Assembly: GCA_027315225.1 (NCBI GenBank)
Contig: DAHUYJ010000001.1
Location: 42,062 to 106,061, forward strand
Source of the DNA: Candidatus Saccharimonadota bacterium
GTDB lineage: Bacteria > Patescibacteriota > Saccharimonadia > Saccharimonadales > UBA4665
Length of the DNA stretch: 64,000 bases
Direction of reading: 5' to 3'
A model generated the notes under the pieces. That model had not been told where the DNA came from and ran no database searches. It saw only the letters and a program-made list of their open reading frames with translations. This document shows positions 25,961 through 33,921 of the stretch, one piece after another. A program made the position numbers and the translations under genes. The number at the start of each line of letters is the position of its first letter. The first letter of the stretch is position 1.

Positions 25961-27124
25961 ATGCCTCAAGTCAGCACCTCAGAAACCGTCGTACCCGACT
26001 TTGCTTCGGTTGCGGAACTTCGCGACGGCCTGTACAGCAAAGCCCAATTTGCGAATGTCGATCTGTACCCGCGCGACGGTTCACTTTTACTTGGAGGCGT
26101 CGAGACCCGCATAGCCCACATGGCCGGAGTTAGTGAAGAAGTCCTGCTTTCATACAACTCGGGTATGTCTGCCGTGACAGAAGCTATTGACGTTGCCCTG
26201 CATTGTACTGAAAGCGAAGAGCCGGTCCTGGCCTGCGCAAGCGATACTTACAGCCAGACCAAGCGATACATAGAACAATGGGTCAGAGGCAAGAGAGCAC
26301 AGGTATTGTACTTTGACAGTGGTGATCCGGAAGACGTCAGCCGGGTACTGAGCGAACACAAACCGGACGTAGTTGTGGCCGAAAGTGTGGCAAACTATCT
26401 CAATACTCCTGTACTTGACGTTGCAGCACTGCTGGAACAAGCCAGACAAAGTGACGAACAGCCTACCCTGGTCATTGATAATACCCTGCCCTTGTCTACA
26501 GGGTTGCCTATCGGTGAAATGATTGGAGAAGATGACCGGGCAATAGTAGTTGAAAGCGGCACCAAATCCTATACCCGCAATAGCGCCATGCTGGGTATCG
26601 GCTTCACAAAAAACGCGCAGTTATTTGACTGGTTGCGACGATCCCGACGAACAAGAGGTAGCGTTCCCGGTCCTGAGCACCTAGAAAAAATCAGTGAATT
26701 ACTGCCGGAAAGCTTATGGGACTTTGACCAGAGAAACCGCGCTTTATTTGTTAATACCGGCAGGGTAGCCGTTAACCTGGATGAAAGCTTGCCCGAAGGC
26801 GGCCCCATAGTTGTTTCGCATCCGGAGCTTCCGTCTCATCAGAACCATGACTTTTACAAGGGCCACTACCCGAATGGCGGCGCGCCGGTCATGTATGTCT
26901 TTTCTCATGCCCATAATCAATATGGACTAGCCGAGCAATTGTGGTCACACGATGGCGTACGGGAACAGGCCCGTTTGGGCCAGAGTTTCGGGTTCGACCA
27001 TGCCAGGATAGTAGCTGACGAACACGTTAGAGGTGTGCGAATAGCCGGAGGCGCTCAGATAGATGCCGAGGCCTTCGGTAAAGCATGCGGCGAAGCGTTG
27101 GCAGAACTCAGCCCAGACTCGTAA
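25961..27124 (+). CDS. Cys/Met-metabolism PLP-dependent enzyme
   Basis: 387 residues of the cystathionine gamma-synthase fold (PLP type I). It has a cofactor-stacking region near YNSGMSAVTEAID (65-77), the ring-N aspartate in VIDNT (171-175) and the Schiff-base Lys202 in ESGTKSY. The family includes cystathionine gamma-synthase, O-acylhomoserine sulfhydrylase and methionine gamma-lyase; which one this is cannot be read from the sequence. The SAM riboswitch in front points to methionine supply or sulfur-amino-acid salvage. The ATG at 25961 follows AAAGGA by 7 bases. No other methionine gene is nearby. Confidence 0.88.
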   Translation: MPQVSTSETVVPDFASVAELRDGLYSKAQFANVDLYPRDGSLLLGGVETRIAHMAGVSEEVLLSYNSGMSAVTEAIDVALHCTESEEPVLACASDTYSQTKRYIEQWVRGKRAQVLYFDSGDPEDVSRVLSEHKPDVVVAESVANYLNTPVLDVAALLEQARQSDEQPTLVIDNTLPLSTGLPIGEMIGEDDRAIVVESGTKSYTRNSAMLGIGFTKNAQLFDWLRRSRRTRGSVPGPEHLEKISELLPESLWDFDQRNRALFVNTGRVAVNLDESLPEGGPIVVSHPELPSHQNHDFYKGHYPNGGAPVMYVFSHAHNQYGLAEQLWSHDGVREQARLGQSFGFDHARIVADEHVRGVRIAGGAQIDAEAFGKACGEALAELSPDS

Positions 27125-27770
27125 GCACTTCCGCATCAAATTCTTTGAGCGAATTCAGGGTTATATCGGCAGTTTGAACAAAGGAATGGTCCCGGGCATT
27201 GGCGTGTGGCACGGCGATGCACTGCATCCGGGCGGCCTTGGCGGCCAACACGCCGGACGGTGAATCTTCGAACACCAGGCATTCCTCAGGGCGCACTTCA
27301 AAATGTTCGGCTACGGCAAGAAAAACGCCAGGATGCGGTTTACCGTAAGGCTCGAATTCGGCGGAATAAATATGTGAGAAGTGCTCTCTGATCCTTAGCG
27401 CGTCAACGGCCGCGTCTATAACTGACAGCGGAGCTGAGGAGGCGATCGCGACCGGTAGCTTGGCTTTTTTGCACACCTGCAAGGCATGATCCACCCCTGG
27501 CATTAGCGTCAAAGCGCTTGTCCTCTGGATTTCTTCGACCACATTGCTGACTATATCGTTACCGACAGCTACCGGCGACGGTCCGGTCCATGGCTGTTCG
27601 GCAAATAAACGCTCGGCGTTTTCCCGCGGGGTCCGGCCGATCATGGTTTTGCGATGCGCCGAGGTCAGGTTCACGCCCAACCCTCTATAGGTCCGTATAA
27701 CAACCCGCTCCCATATGTGCTCGCTGTCAATCAGCGTGCCGTCCATGTCGAAGATCGCTATTTTTATCAT
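27108..27770 (-). CDS. HAD-superfamily hydrolase, beta-phosphoglucomutase-like
   Basis: 220 residues. Motif I is FDMDGTLIDS (Asp8, Asp10), motif II is ASSAP, the motif III Lys is in GKPHP and motif IV is VFEDSPSG. This pattern, with a helical cap after motif I, is typical of the beta-phosphoglucomutase/phosphatase subgroup that acts on sugar phosphates or small phosphoesters. The 3' end overlaps the convergent PLP-enzyme gene by 17 bp. Confidence 0.9.
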   Translation of the reverse strand: MIKIAIFDMDGTLIDSEHIWERVVIRTYRGLGVNLTSAHRKTMIGRTPRENAERLFAEQPWTGPSPVAVGNDIVSNVVEEIQRTSALTLMPGVDHALQVCKKAKLPVAIASSAPLSVIDAAVDALRIREHFSHIYSAEFEPYGKPHPGVFLAVAEHFEVRPEECLVFEDSPSGVLAAKAARMQCIAVPHANARDHSFVQTADITLNSLKEFDAEVLTSLG

Positions 27771-27817
27771 GTACTTAGCGTACCAGAAAATCGGTAATTA
27801 CCCCGGCCTGAGTCCGG

Positions 27818-27847
27818 TTGACCGCTCCCTAACAGATGTGATATGAT
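27818..27847 (+). promoter_or_regulatory. rpmE promoter
   Basis: TTGACC (27818-27823), 18 bp, TATGAT (27842-27847), with the ATG 8 bp after the -10. Confidence 0.6.
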
Positions 27848-27855
27848 GAACCGAC

Positions 27856-28227
27856 ATGAAAAAGGATCTGCATCCCGACAATTACCGGCTGGTGGTATTC
27901 GAGGACCTGAACAACGGGTTCCGGTTCCTGACGCGTTCCACCGCTGCCGCCGAAGAAACTACCAAATGGGAAGACGGCAAAGAATACCCACTAGTCAAAG
28001 TCCATGTCACCAGCGCTTCACACCCCTTCTTTACAGGAGAGGAGCGCATTCTGGACATTGAAGGCCGCGTCGATAAGTTCAAAGCCCGGGCCGCCGCCGG
28101 CGCCGAAGCCAAAGACAAGCGCGCCGCCGCGGCCAAGAAAGCCGCCAAGCGCCAAGCCGCCAGGATTGAAAAAGCCGAGGCCAGGGCCGCCAAGCCAACG
28201 TCAAACCTAACAAAATCTAACAAATAA
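27856..28227 (+). CDS. rpmE: 50S ribosomal protein L31, type B-like, with basic tail
   Basis: 123 residues. The first 75 match L31 (MKKDLHPDNYRLVVF; SHPFFTGEERILD...GRVDKF). No zinc-binding Cys are present, as in the type B form. A roughly 45-residue Ala/Lys/Arg-rich extension follows, unusual for the family and probably contacting rRNA. The mRNA should be leaderless. Confidence 0.93.
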   Translation: MKKDLHPDNYRLVVFEDLNNGFRFLTRSTAAAEETTKWEDGKEYPLVKVHVTSASHPFFTGEERILDIEGRVDKFKARAAAGAEAKDKRAAAAKKAAKRQAARIEKAEARAAKPTSNLTKSNK

Positions 28228-28237
28228 TAAGCGCCTG

Positions 28238-28738
28238 CTACCGATGAGCGGCTTCGACGGCGTCATGGCCCAGCTGTTTGCGGGCGGCATCTATTTTGCT
28301 TGCTACCTCAAGCTTTATCGCCTGGGCTTCCCTGCGGTTAGACCCTACTTTCATATTTGTAACGTCGGAGCCTACCCGGTTGCCCGAGACACGGGCTCTG
28401 CTGCCAGTGCCCTGATTCCATTCCGTGCTATGACTAATATCGGCGCTGATATCTCCGACTCCAGGAATCTTGCTGATAAGAGTGCTCGCGTGTTTATGAG
28501 CGCCATCAGCAGTCATCGTATCGACCACGGCTATGTCCTGGCCAAGACTTTCAGATTTATTAACCCAAGTTACGCTTTCGTCGCCTCGGATTTCATGCTG
28601 GCCTTCAGGCAATCTATGGGTGGCATCAACCAGTGCTTGATCGCCCTCTTCGAGCGGCCCCATGGGCTGAGTCATATCTTCTATGTTAGCTACCGGAGAA
28701 CCGACGTACGGATTAGGAGCTTCTACTGGTTTTGGCAT
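28238..28738 (-). CDS. Protein of unknown function with a strong promoter
   Basis: 166 residues, hydrophilic, no recognised family and no membrane segment. The ATG at 28738 follows AAAGG with 6 bases between; the frame is open to 28780 but would start at the promoter. The promoter TTGACA, 17 bp, TATGAT is close to consensus and overlaps that of divergent prfA. An equally long open frame on the opposite strand (28244-28774) lacks these signals and looks like a shadow. Confidence 0.65.
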   Translation of the reverse strand: MPKPVEAPNPYVGSPVANIEDMTQPMGPLEEGDQALVDATHRLPEGQHEIRGDESVTWVNKSESLGQDIAVVDTMTADGAHKHASTLISKIPGVGDISADISHSTEWNQGTGSRARVSGNRVGSDVTNMKVGSNRREAQAIKLEVASKIDAARKQLGHDAVEAAHR

Positions 28739-28775
28739 TACGTACCTTTTTTTAGTTTTAATCTTATTACGTAAC

Positions 28776-28826
28776 ATCATAACAAAAACCTATGGTTTTG
28801 TCAATATTCAACAGAGGTGATATACT
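28776..28826. promoter_or_regulatory. Divergent promoters with overlapping -35 elements
   Basis: Minus strand: TTGACA (28799-28804), 17 bp, TATGAT (28776-28781). Plus strand: TTGTCA (28798-28803), 17 bp, TATACT (28821-28826). The two -35 hexamers share 5 bp, so only one polymerase can bind at a time. The spacer of the minus promoter contains the inverted repeat AAAACC/GGTTTT. Confidence 0.75.
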
Positions 28827-28833
28827 GCTTTGC

Positions 28834-29889
28834 ATGGGCTCTAAGGAACAGGAATTACGATCTGAACTTAAGGAACTGGAAGCCAGACTCCAGGATCCTG
28901 CTATTTATAGTGACAAAAATTATCCAAGGCTAGCCAAACGAAAAAATACTCTGGACGCGGTCATTGCCCTCTTTGACGAGAGAGCCAGCTTGCTGGCCAG
29001 CAAAAAATCCGCCGAAGAGCTTAAAAACAGTCCGGAGGCTGAGATGCGCGAAATGGCCGCCTCGGAGCTGGCCGAGCTGGAGTCCACTATAGCCGCCAAT
29101 GATGAAAAGCTGCGGGAGGCATTGACCCCGCGTGACCCCAATGATGAACGTGATGTAATAATCGAGATCCGGGCCGCGGCCGGCGGCGACGAATCCAGCC
29201 TGTTCGCCGGCGAATTATACCGTATGTACAGCCGCTGGGCCGAGTCGCACAATTATAAAGTCGAGTTGATCGGCGAGAGCCCCAATGAGGTTGGCGGCTT
29301 CAAAGAGATTACCTTTGCGGTGCGTGGTCCGGAGGCCTATAAAAACCTGAAGTTCGAGGCCGGCGTGCACCGCGTGCAGCGCGTGCCGGTGACTGAGAGC
29401 CAAGGCCGCGTCCATACCTCGACCGCTACAGTCGCGGTACTGCCCGAAGCCGAAGAAGCCGACGTCGAGATCAGCCCCCAGGATTTGCGGATCGACGTAT
29501 ATCGCAGCAGCGGGCACGGCGGCCAATCCGTCAATACCACCGACTCCGCCGTTCGCATCACGCACTTGCCGACCGGTATCGTGGTAGCCAACCAGGATGA
29601 AAAATCTCAGATCAAGAACAAGGCCAAGGCTCTGGGCGTTCTGCGCTCCCGCCTGTTACAAATGAAAATCGAAGAGGAGCAAAAGCAATTATCCAATGCC
29701 CGACGTAAGCTCATCGGCTCGGGAGACCGAAGCGAAAAGGTCCGCACTTATAACTTCCCCCAGGACAGAATCACCGACCATCGTATCGGCTATAGCCGCT
29801 CGAATATACCCGGCGCCCTGAACGGCGAAATCGACGACCTGATCGAGAAGCTCCAGGCCGCCGAACACGAGCTACTCAGCCAGGGCTGA
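28834..29889 (+). CDS. prfA: Peptide chain release factor 1
   Basis: RF1 recognises UAA and UAG. The 351-residue protein has the tripeptide PVT (185-187; PxT type) and the catalytic GGQ (229-231). TATACT ends 7 bp before the ATG at 28834, so transcription should start on the A of the start codon. The frame extends upstream to 28792 but that lies in the promoter. prmC, which methylates the GGQ glutamine, is encoded about 0.8 kb downstream on the same strand with an unknown gene between them on the other strand. Confidence 0.98.
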   Translation: MGSKEQELRSELKELEARLQDPAIYSDKNYPRLAKRKNTLDAVIALFDERASLLASKKSAEELKNSPEAEMREMAASELAELESTIAANDEKLREALTPRDPNDERDVIIEIRAAAGGDESSLFAGELYRMYSRWAESHNYKVELIGESPNEVGGFKEITFAVRGPEAYKNLKFEAGVHRVQRVPVTESQGRVHTSTATVAVLPEAEEADVEISPQDLRIDVYRSSGHGGQSVNTTDSAVRITHLPTGIVVANQDEKSQIKNKAKALGVLRSRLLQMKIEEEQKQLSNARRKLIGSGDRSEKVRTYNFPQDRITDHRIGYSRSNIPGALNGEIDDLIEKLQAAEHELLSQG

Positions 29890-29910
29890 TTTACCATGCT
29901 ACGCAACTGT

Positions 29911-30561
29911 TTAACCAGCTTCAAAACCCGATTGTCGCATAAACTCATCCAGTTTTTCCATTTCTGTAATACCGATGGGTTGATCATTCAGCCCCATCTC
30001 TCTTTCTAAGCGTAAGTTCGGACGACTGTTACTCTCAATATTGGCGAGATTTGAGTCAATATCGTCAAGCACTGCTTGGGTACCCTCTTTTGTGAATAGC
30101 TCAAGTCTGTTAACCAACAGGATCCCGCGTCCTTGGGCACTATCCTTGCTCTTCATGGCAAATTGATCGCCATGATCCACGCGCCTTATTACGCCATCTG
30201 ACCCTCGTCTATAAGTAAAGTCCTCCCGCCCGAGCATACCAACTACTTTTTGGATACCAATCTCGGCAGTTACTTCCTCTGCCGATTCCAAGTTGTCTCT
30301 AGGGGCTTCTCCGGCAGCCTTGGTCCAAATACTTACTTCCCAAAATGCATCCGGCTGCCCTTCAATTGGTCTACGCAGAGACAATTTATCTTTGCCGTGC
30401 AAATGTCTGACCGGGGCGACATAATTAAGCAAAGTGTCACTAACCAGACTGTCAAATTTAGCGCCTACAGCACCTTTTTCGGCGTCATCAACGCCTGTCT
30501 GTACATTATGTGACGCCATGAAGGGTGGCAATTCATCCGAGGGACTGGTTTCGTGCGGCAT
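29911..30561 (-). CDS. Protein of unknown function with a consensus promoter
   Basis: 216 residues, soluble and acidic, with no recognised family. Start at the ATG at 30561; the frame is open to 30621 but that includes the promoter. There is no Shine-Dalgarno in the A-rich leader of about 20 nt. It sits alone on the minus strand between prfA and prmC. Confidence 0.7.
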   Translation of the reverse strand: MPHETSPSDELPPFMASHNVQTGVDDAEKGAVGAKFDSLVSDTLLNYVAPVRHLHGKDKLSLRRPIEGQPDAFWEVSIWTKAAGEAPRDNLESAEEVTAEIGIQKVVGMLGREDFTYRRGSDGVIRRVDHGDQFAMKSKDSAQGRGILLVNRLELFTKEGTQAVLDDIDSNLANIESNSRPNLRLEREMGLNDQPIGITEMEKLDEFMRQSGFEAG

Positions 30562-30588
30562 GTTTTTTAGTTTTGTTATCTTAATTTT

Positions 30589-30617
30589 ATTATAACAAAT
30601 TGACGATAAGTTGTCAA
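30589..30617 (-). promoter_or_regulatory. Perfect consensus sigma-70 promoter with possible operator
   Basis: TTGACA (30612-30617), exactly 17 bp, TATAAT (30589-30594): a full match to the consensus. The inverted repeat TTGAC-N8-GTCAA (30600-30617) covers the -35 and could be an operator. Confidence 0.8.
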
Positions 30618-30685
30618 TCAACTGCCGCGGCCTGCGGTTTTGGTAATGGCAGGACGAGCGGGGCGTAAGGGTTTATACTCTTTAT

Positions 30686-31537
30686 ATGACAATCGATGAG
30701 TGGCTCATAAATAGTGAGCGCAGCCTCTCGGCAGCCGGCATTGAGACGGCGCGGCTGGATGCACTGGTCTTGCTGGAGTACGTGACTGGTCGCGACCGGT
30801 CATGGCTGCTGGCACACCCGGAGTATAAATTGTCTCCAGCGTATGAGGAGGAACTCAAAAAGTTGCTCAAGCGCAGAGCAACACATGAACCGCTTGCCTA
30901 CATTTTGGGACGGTGTGAATTCTATGGCCGCGAATTTGTACTCACGCCTGATGTATTGCAACCGCGCCCCGAATCGGAAACTATGATCGAGCTGCTAAAA
31001 GCTTTGCATCTTTTTGACCGCAGCAGTCAAAAGACAAGCCAAAATGATGCATTGGCTGGCAACGTTGTACGACTTGCAGATGTTGGTGCAGGCTCTGGAG
31101 CGCTAGGTATAACAACCGCCCTGGAGCTTGATAATATTCTTGTTGACCTGCTAGAAATCGATCCTAAGGCGCTTGCGGTTGCAAAAATCAATGTAGATAA
31201 ATTTACATTAAACGTAAGCGTTATGCATAGCGACCTTCTGGCTGGGTCCAGTCAAAATTATGACATCCTACTTTGCAACCTTCCCTATGTACCGGATAAT
31301 TTTCAGCTTAATCCAGCGGCTATGCGCGAGCCAAGAATTGCCATCTTTGGCGGCCCTGACGGGTTGGACGTTTACCGCAAGCTTTTTAATCAGGTTAAAA
31401 ACCGGGCTAAGAAACCGTTGTATATTTTATCTGAAGCTTTGCCGCCGCAACACGGCATGATGCGCAGCATTGCGCGTGGGGCAGGCTACAAAGAGGCTCA
31501 GGCCGAGGACTTCATACAGGTCTTTGCCAAGGTATGA
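30686..31537 (+). CDS. prmC: Release factor glutamine methyltransferase
   Basis: 283 residues. It N5-methylates the glutamine of the GGQ motif in RF1 and RF2. An N-terminal helical domain is followed by the methyltransferase fold: PRPESE (93-98), SAM-binding DVGAGSGALG (132-141) and the active-site motif NLPY (198-201), where nearly all PrmC have NPPY. TATACT (30674-30679) ends 6 bp before the ATG, so the mRNA should be leaderless. The 222 bp downstream up to the HtrA gene hold nothing I can recognise. Confidence 0.93.
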   Translation: MTIDEWLINSERSLSAAGIETARLDALVLLEYVTGRDRSWLLAHPEYKLSPAYEEELKKLLKRRATHEPLAYILGRCEFYGREFVLTPDVLQPRPESETMIELLKALHLFDRSSQKTSQNDALAGNVVRLADVGAGSGALGITTALELDNILVDLLEIDPKALAVAKINVDKFTLNVSVMHSDLLAGSSQNYDILLCNLPYVPDNFQLNPAAMREPRIAIFGGPDGLDVYRKLFNQVKNRAKKPLYILSEALPPQHGMMRSIARGAGYKEAQAEDFIQVFAKV

Positions 31538-31759
31538 TTACCCATAATACGGACTGCTGTACGTGGGGCTTTGTTTGAAATATGCTCTCTGGCAACAGAA
31601 GCTGTGGTCGTTCGCGCGTTGTGCGCTTAACCATATTGCTCAGACCGGCATATACTGCGCGACACGGTGCGTAAGAAGCACAAGGGGGCAGACGTTTTGA
31701 TATTGCAAGAGTCGTGCGCTGCTTTGAACAAAAAAGTGGTACGTCTTGTGCTTAGTGTT

Positions 31760-33148
31760 TTAACCGTTGCCGCTACTGCTACTCGGCATAGCGCCCAGTG
31801 TGACAGAAATGTGCAGTGTTTTTTTGCCCCGAAGAATGGTAAGCGTAACCGTATCGCCAGGCTGGTGACGATCAATTAGCCCGGTTAAAGAGTTGTTTTG
31901 GTTGATAGGCGTTCCGTTGAGTGCGGTAATGACATCCCCTTTCTTGAGTCCGGCTTTGGCCGCGGGACTGCCGCTTACGACAGAAGGCTGGCTGGAACTA
32001 GAACTGGGCGCAATGAACGCGCCGTTATTAACACCCAAATTGTATTCATTCGCCACGTCGGCAGTCAGCGGTATGTAGCGGACGCCGAGATAGGGCCTGG
32101 AGAATTTACCCGTCTTGAGTACCTGGTCTATGAGCCCTTTCACGTCGTTGATCGGTATAGCGAACCCGATGTTCTGTGCGCTGCCGCCGGCAACGGCCGT
32201 ATTTATACCTATTACCTGACCGTTCATATTGACTAACGGGCCGCCGGAGTTGCCTTCATTAATCGCTGCATCGGTCTGGAACAGGTCGCTCAGGTTTTCC
32301 GTAGAAGACGAAGGCGTGCCTGACGAACTGCTGGCTTGTACGCTGCGGCCATAGCCAGAGATTATGCCGCTGGTAACGGTGTTCTGGAACTGTCCGAGTG
32401 CATTACCGATAGCCACGACAGCGTCGCCTACCTGCACCGCCGAGGAATCACCGAGGACGGCCGGCACCAGTTTGTGCCCCTCGGCGTTGTTAATCTTCAG
32501 GAATGCTATGTCCAGGCTGTCATTACTGCTGGTCCTGCCAACCACGGAGACGTTGCTCAACTGCGTGCCGTCGCTTAGCGTTACGCTGACATTGGTAGTT
32601 CCGGCGGGAACGACATGGCGGTTAGTAATCACCAGTCCGCTGGAAGATATAATAATTCCCGTTCCAGCTGCCTGCTCGTTCGTCGGCTGCGTGAAACCGA
32701 AGAATCCGAGGCTCCCTGGACTTGTGTTGTTCGTGATATTGACATTGACGCTTACTACGCTTGGCCCTACGCCTTGTGCTATCTGGCTAATAAGCTGGCT
32801 CTGGCTGGTAACAATCTTTTTTTGGTTGCTCAGCGTGCTGGCCGGCAGCCCGAACTGGTCATTGTTATGGGTTTCCAGCCAGGCTCCGCCGAAGCCGCTC
32901 AGTCCGCTTATTACTATAAATAACACTGCTACGACAGCGACCCTGAGACGGCCGGAACGCGGTAAACGCATCTTCGGCCTGGACACTGGCGGAACCGTAA
33001 AAGTAACGGTTCGAGGCGGGCGTTTATTGCCGGCCGTCTTTGCCGCTTTTACGGTACTCCCGGTGCCTGCTATAACTCCGGATGAGACTTCCTCTGCCGA
33101 TTCCTTTGATTTGCCGTTCTTATTGTCTGATAAAGTCTCTTCGGCCAT
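31760..33148 (-). CDS. Membrane-anchored HtrA/DegP-like serine protease with PDZ
   Basis: 462 residues. A long cytoplasmic N-terminus (about 1-67) precedes a single membrane segment (about 68-88) and an extracellular trypsin-like domain with His178 (TNRHVV), Asp213 (DIAFLKI) and Ser301 (GNSGGPL). One PDZ domain (about 345-450) ends in a Ser-rich tail. The architecture is that of surface quality-control proteases such as Bacillus HtrA. A GGAGGG-type site lies about 10 bases before the ATG. Confidence 0.94.
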   Translation of the reverse strand: MAEETLSDNKNGKSKESAEEVSSGVIAGTGSTVKAAKTAGNKRPPRTVTFTVPPVSRPKMRLPRSGRLRVAVVAVLFIVISGLSGFGGAWLETHNNDQFGLPASTLSNQKKIVTSQSQLISQIAQGVGPSVVSVNVNITNNTSPGSLGFFGFTQPTNEQAAGTGIIISSSGLVITNRHVVPAGTTNVSVTLSDGTQLSNVSVVGRTSSNDSLDIAFLKINNAEGHKLVPAVLGDSSAVQVGDAVVAIGNALGQFQNTVTSGIISGYGRSVQASSSSGTPSSSTENLSDLFQTDAAINEGNSGGPLVNMNGQVIGINTAVAGGSAQNIGFAIPINDVKGLIDQVLKTGKFSRPYLGVRYIPLTADVANEYNLGVNNGAFIAPSSSSSQPSVVSGSPAAKAGLKKGDVITALNGTPINQNNSLTGLIDRHQPGDTVTLTILRGKKTLHISVTLGAMPSSSSGNG

Positions 33149-33168
33149 GCTGTTTTACCCCCCTCCTC

Positions 33169-33921
33169 TTATACGACCTTGTCGCCCCAGTCCGAAAATG
33201 CCAGGACCACTAATACGATAGCTACCATTATAAATATAAACTGGCGTCGCATTGTCTGGCTGAGGCGGTCATTGTGGTCCAAGTAGTAGAGTATAGCCAG
33301 TCCGTAACCCAAGGCTCCAAGGAGTAATGTCGGCTGGGCTACACCGCGGTAAAATAGCAGCCAGTGGCTCAGCAGCCAGGCTAGGGCCGCGCCAAAGTAC
33401 CCCCAGACGTATGCCAGCATCCTGGCATACGGTTCGTCAAAAGCATCTAGAAAATGCCGGGCCGCAAAAAAACAGAACAGTCCAGACAAGAGAGTCAGCG
33501 CGTATACAGGTCCGTCCGCCCATAGCAAATACAACGCTGACAGCGCTACGAACTGGCCGATGAAGGCCTGGGTGGTAACAAGTGCCACTCCGGAACGCGG
33601 TTTGATAGCGACGAGCCAGACAGCATATAGCGCCGCCCATGTCACCTGCTCCCACAGGCTAACGCTGTGCATCATAAACAACACGACGGATAGGCCAACC
33701 ATTAAATCAACGGCGTTGGCTCTGATATTGGCTGGCCAGAAGCGGGGTTTAACGGCAAACATACGCCATTTACTTAACACCACTATGCTTAGAGCCAGCT
33801 GAACGAATCCCAAACGTATAAGTATGAAGATTACTACCGGCAGCACGAGCACAAGTCCTATATGCAGGATATGGGACACGCCAACAGCAGGCCTAATACT
33901 ACGGGGAACTAGCTTGATCAC
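33169..33921 (-). CDS. Polytopic membrane protein of unknown function
   Basis: 250 residues with about eight hydrophobic segments and no recognised family. It starts at a GTG that overlaps the 3' end of the LCP gene by 23 bp, so it is probably translated from the same mRNA as that cell-wall ligase and the downstream HtrA gene. A role at the envelope is inferred only from this. Confidence 0.72.
   Translation of the reverse strand: MIKLVPRSIRPAVGVSHILHIGLVLVLPVVIFILIRLGFVQLALSIVVLSKWRMFAVKPRFWPANIRANAVDLMVGLSVVLFMMHSVSLWEQVTWAALYAVWLVAIKPRSGVALVTTQAFIGQFVALSALYLLWADGPVYALTLLSGLFCFFAARHFLDAFDEPYARMLAYVWGYFGAALAWLLSHWLLFYRGVAQPTLLLGALGYGLAILYYLDHNDRLSQTMRRQFIFIMVAIVLVVLAFSDWGDKVV

Noticed and set aside
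28244..28774. 176-codon plus-strand frame opposite the unknown gene at 28238-28738
   Set aside because: No promoter or ribosome site on that strand, and a Phe/Tyr/Ser-rich composition unlike its neighbours; the minus-strand gene has both signals.
31627..31879. Short frames on both strands between prmC and the HtrA gene
   Set aside because: No ribosome site or recognisable protein pattern; they overlap the end of the HtrA gene.
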